NCBI GenBank assembly: GCA_013002305.1
Contig: JABDKG010000073.1
Span: 1-62,176, forward strand
Length of the DNA: 62,176 nucleotides
From: Hellea sp.
Lineage (GTDB): Bacteria; Pseudomonadota; Alphaproteobacteria; Caulobacterales; Maricaulaceae
Direction: 5' to 3'
The translations under genes were made by a program, and so were the position numbers. Below the pieces are notes generated by a model, which was not told the DNA's origin, ran no database searches, and saw only the letters and a program-made list of their open reading frames with translations. Positions 59,920-62,176 of the stretch are shown piece after piece (the stretch's first letter is position 1; each line of letters begins with the position of its first letter).

Positions 59920-60921
59920 ATGACCATCCCCTATTCTATCCTTGATCTGGCCCATGTCGTCGAAGGCTCGACCGCCGCTGAAAGCTTCGCCAAATGTGTC
60001 GAGACGGCGCAGCGCGCGGAAAGACTTGGCTTTAAACGCGTCTGGTATGCCGAGCATCATAATATCGCCTCTGTGGCCAGCTCGGCAACATCGGTGCTGA
60101 TCGCGCATATTGGCGCGCACACCAAAACCATCCGGCTCGGCGCGGGCGGGATTATGCTGCCCAACCACAGCCCGCTGACCATTGCCGAGCAGTTCGGGAC
60201 GTTGGCGACGCTCCACCCCGGGCGCATTGACCTAGGCCTTGGCCGCGCTCCGGGCGGGGACCGGGGCGTGATCCGCGCACTGCGTAAGGATTATGAAAAA
60301 GCCGGCAACCGCTTCCCGGCGGATGTCGAGGAGCTGATCGATTATATGGCGCCCGCCGGGGAACATAAGCTCACCGACGTCACCGCCATCCCCGGAGAAG
60401 GCACGCAGGTGCCGGTCTATATTCTCGGTTCCAGCCTGTTCGGGGCGCAGCTCGCGGCAAAGCTCGGCCTGCCCTACGCCTTTGCCTCCCACTTCGCGCC
60501 GCAATATCTGTTGCAGGCAGCAGAGATTTACCGACGGGAATTCAAGCCATCCAAGCACCTCGAGGAACCCTATTTCATCATGGCCTGCAACGTCTTCGCC
60601 GCCGAGACCGAAGACGAGGCACGCTTTCATTTCTCCACGCTGATACAGGCCTTTATCGGCATCATTTCGGGTCGCCGCGGGCTCACGCCCAAGCCAACCG
60701 AGACGCTCGACATCCCCGCCGCGATCAAACCTCACCTCGAGGCCATGCTGCAATGCAGCGCCGTTGGCACGGGGGAGCAAGTGGCGGAAACATTGGCGCA
60801 TTTTCAAGAACTGACCGCCCCAGATGAGTTCATCATGTCCATGCCGTTTCATGATCACGGGGCGAGGCTCAGGTCGATGGAAATCGTGATGGGGAGCACA
60901 ACACCAAGCCAAGACCTATGA
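59920..60921 (+). CDS. LLM-class flavin-dependent oxidoreductase (luciferase-like)
   Basis: A 333-aa protein of the bacterial luciferase-like monooxygenase group, starting MTIPYSILDLAHVVEGSTAAESFAKCVETAQRAERLGFKRVWYAEHHNIASVASSATSVLIAHIGAHTKTIRLGAGGIMLPNHSPL. FGTLATLHPGRIDLGLGRAPGGD and the C-terminal NVFAAETEDEARFHFSTLIQAF block also match. These enzymes use reduced FMN or F420 to oxidise small substrates; the substrate is unknown. An ATG at 59839 would add 27 residues copied from the repeat region, so I take 59920 as the start. Confidence 0.9.
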   Translation: MTIPYSILDLAHVVEGSTAAESFAKCVETAQRAERLGFKRVWYAEHHNIASVASSATSVLIAHIGAHTKTIRLGAGGIMLPNHSPLTIAEQFGTLATLHPGRIDLGLGRAPGGDRGVIRALRKDYEKAGNRFPADVEELIDYMAPAGEHKLTDVTAIPGEGTQVPVYILGSSLFGAQLAAKLGLPYAFASHFAPQYLLQAAEIYRREFKPSKHLEEPYFIMACNVFAAETEDEARFHFSTLIQAFIGIISGRRGLTPKPTETLDIPAAIKPHLEAMLQCSAVGTGEQVAETLAHFQELTAPDEFIMSMPFHDHGARLRSMEIVMGSTTPSQDL

Positions 60922-60959
60922 ACATGGTCATAGGGTTCCTTTTGCTGTAAGGCATTAGG

Positions 60960-62176
60960 ATGAAACGAAAAAAGCTTATACTTAGAATTTTCATCGGTTT
61001 TGCGGCGATCATAATCGTTGCGCTTCTGGGTATCGCTTTCTTTCCAGCCTCTCCTTATCAGCCACCTGATCGTGATTTGAAAGACGAGTCTGCTTTGTCT
61101 CTGGACGCAAAAACCGGTTGGTATCTTTTGCCAGACGAGAGTGAACGCCTGCTGACGTGGGGCCCGGAGAACGGCATGATCATGTATGGGTTTGGTGAAA
61201 GCCGGGACGACCTCAAGCGAATTTCATTCTCGGCAAGCACTGCCGATAAGTTTGTGTCTCGGAGTTCAACGGCTCCGAAGCGATTGGAATTTATAGACGA
61301 TTTTGAAGCTTTGTTGATAGACCCACAAAAAGAAACTCAGTTGATCCTTCGCTCGGAGACCCCGCCATACGAAACTCGGGAAGTTACATTTAACAATGGT
61401 AATATTCAGTTAAGCGGCCTGCACTTTGTCCCTAGCGGACCAGGGCCTCATCCTGCAGTTACATTTATCCATGGATCCGGGGTGAGTGACCGCGATGGCT
61501 TCTGGTATCTCTCACCAGCCGACTATCTCGCCAAGCACGGAATTATGGTTTTGTTGCCTGACAAGCGCGGCGCGGGGAAATCGCAGGGTGAGTGGCACAC
61601 AGCCTCATTTGAAGATTTTGCTGAGGACGCGTTGGCGGGTGTTGAGCTTCTGCGTCAACAGGATAGTGTAGATTCCAGCCGAATTGGCTTGATGGGATTT
61701 AGTCAAGGCGGCTGGATTGCACCCCTTGCGGCGAGCAAGTCTGAGAGCGTCGCCTTTGCCATTTCTGTCTCTGCAAGCGCCGCCAAACCAAACGAGCAGC
61801 TTAACTATGAAGTTCGAAATGAGATCGCAGGCTCAGGGGCTCCAGGATTCGTAGCCAGCGCGCTCGCGCCGCTGTTCGCCCGCCGGGCTAAAATGCCACG
61901 CAAATTTTGGTGGGAGCTCAATGGCCAATTTAATCCAATTTCATATTGGTCGAACCTGAATATCCCAGTCTTGATGATTTATGGCGAACGAGATGCAAAT
62001 GTTAATGTGCAGCGATCTCTCGCGCGATTAAACGCCGTCGGTGTGTTAGATCGGCCCGGTATCGAGATTAAATTATTTCCAAATCTCGCCCATGGATTGA
62101 TCAGAGAAGATTCCGGATGGCTCGATCCTGAATATCTTGAATGCGTCGAAGCTTTCATCAATCAAGGCGATGGATG
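60960..62176 (+). CDS. Alpha/beta hydrolase with N-terminal membrane helix (cut by window edge)
   Basis: A continuous open frame of 405 codons from the ATG at 60960 to the right edge, where no stop has appeared. Residues 5-28 are a signal anchor (LILRIFIGFAAIIIVALLGIAFF). An alpha/beta-hydrolase fold follows: HPAVTFIHGSGVSDRDGF (oxyanion region), the nucleophile in GLMGFSQGGWIAPLA, the acid in LMIYGERDANVN and the His in PNLAHGL. All three catalytic residues are present. It resembles dienelactone hydrolase or acetyl-xylan-esterase-like exported hydrolases. Only a few residues are likely missing. It lies 38 bases after the LLM gene on the same strand. Confidence 0.85.
   Translation, partial: MKRKKLILRIFIGFAAIIIVALLGIAFFPASPYQPPDRDLKDESALSLDAKTGWYLLPDESERLLTWGPENGMIMYGFGESRDDLKRISFSASTADKFVSRSSTAPKRLEFIDDFEALLIDPQKETQLILRSETPPYETREVTFNNGNIQLSGLHFVPSGPGPHPAVTFIHGSGVSDRDGFWYLSPADYLAKHGIMVLLPDKRGAGKSQGEWHTASFEDFAEDALAGVELLRQQDSVDSSRIGLMGFSQGGWIAPLAASKSESVAFAISVSASAAKPNEQLNYEVRNEIAGSGAPGFVASALAPLFARRAKMPRKFWWELNGQFNPISYWSNLNIPVLMIYGERDANVNVQRSLARLNAVGVLDRPGIEIKLFPNLAHGLIREDSGWLDPEYLECVEAFINQGDG

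Noticed and set aside
1-62176. CRISPR arrays, tRNA or rRNA genes, transposases
   Set aside because: I scanned the gaps between genes and found no regularly spaced repeats of CRISPR type, no cloverleaf-like sequence and no transposase frame.

Overview
The window is a stretch of chromosome from an alphaproteobacterium, most likely a marine, moderate-GC member of the Caulobacterales/Maricaulales (Hyphomonadaceae-like). This is inferred from several features: a dnaA 5' end of alphaproteobacterial type, the lnt/PraR-type-regulator/trmB/rimP-nusA-ylxR-infB chain, the Anbu peptidase cluster, GANTC (CcrM) sites between genes, and a BigR-type sulfide operon. Gene density is high and nearly everything is intact. 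I see no tRNA, rRNA, CRISPR array, prophage or complete insertion sequence.

Layout, left to right. (1) 1-4118: the start of dnaA (cut by the window edge), a 408-bp AT-rich intergenic region, a DPP IV-type lipoprotein peptidase and an acyltransferase. (2) 4256-8180: a four-gene minus-strand Anbu operon (ATP-grasp, alpha-E, transglutaminase-like, Anbu peptidase), divergent from an MFS exporter. (3) 9568-18641: small metabolic and envelope genes: VOC protein, TPR protein, an epimerase-ABM fusion, a SnoaL-like lipoprotein, PBP1A, a K+/H+-type antiporter, and a hybrid sensor kinase without a recognisable phospho-acceptor histidine. (4) 18646-24925: a surface-protein pair, a 1702-aa DUF11/SdrD-B/beta-barrel protein and a smaller exported DUF11 protein, separated by a perfect palindrome. 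(5) 25169-40181: a long minus-strand core block (infB, ylxR, nusA, rimP, trmB, PraR-like regulator, lnt, corC-like, ybeY, phoH, M16 peptidase, miaB). A promoter and an intrinsic terminator lie in the rimP leader. (6) 40281-45759: a small membrane gene that looks frameshifted, cysK, dut, coaBC and ubiB, with intergenic repeats. (7) 45834-54387: small membrane genes and lipoproteins, a sulfotransferase-like/aminotransferase IV pair, a sulfide-detoxification operon (BigR-like repressor, persulfide dioxygenase-like, DUF442, SulP) with a clear operator, a GT-C glycosyltransferase, and an Asp/Arg repeat protein. (8) 54658-62176: a zinc-ribbon protein, a second S9 peptidase, a stand-alone RelA/SpoT synthetase with a C-terminal extension, MAPEG, a GIY-YIG gene embedded in REP-like repeats, an LLM flavin oxidoreductase and an alpha/beta hydrolase cut by the right edge.

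The genes with clear joint roles are these: the rimP-infB block (transcription, ribosome maturation and initiation), lnt/corC/ybeY/phoH/miaB (envelope lipoproteins, rRNA processing, tRNA modification), the bigR operon (sulfide and persulfide handling), and the Anbu operon (a predicted peptide ligation/proteolysis system of unproven substrate). The best candidates for undescribed biology are the DUF11/beta-barrel pair, the Anbu operon with its GANTC-rich promoter, and the GIY-YIG gene bracketed by a duplicated segment and REP-like inverted repeats.
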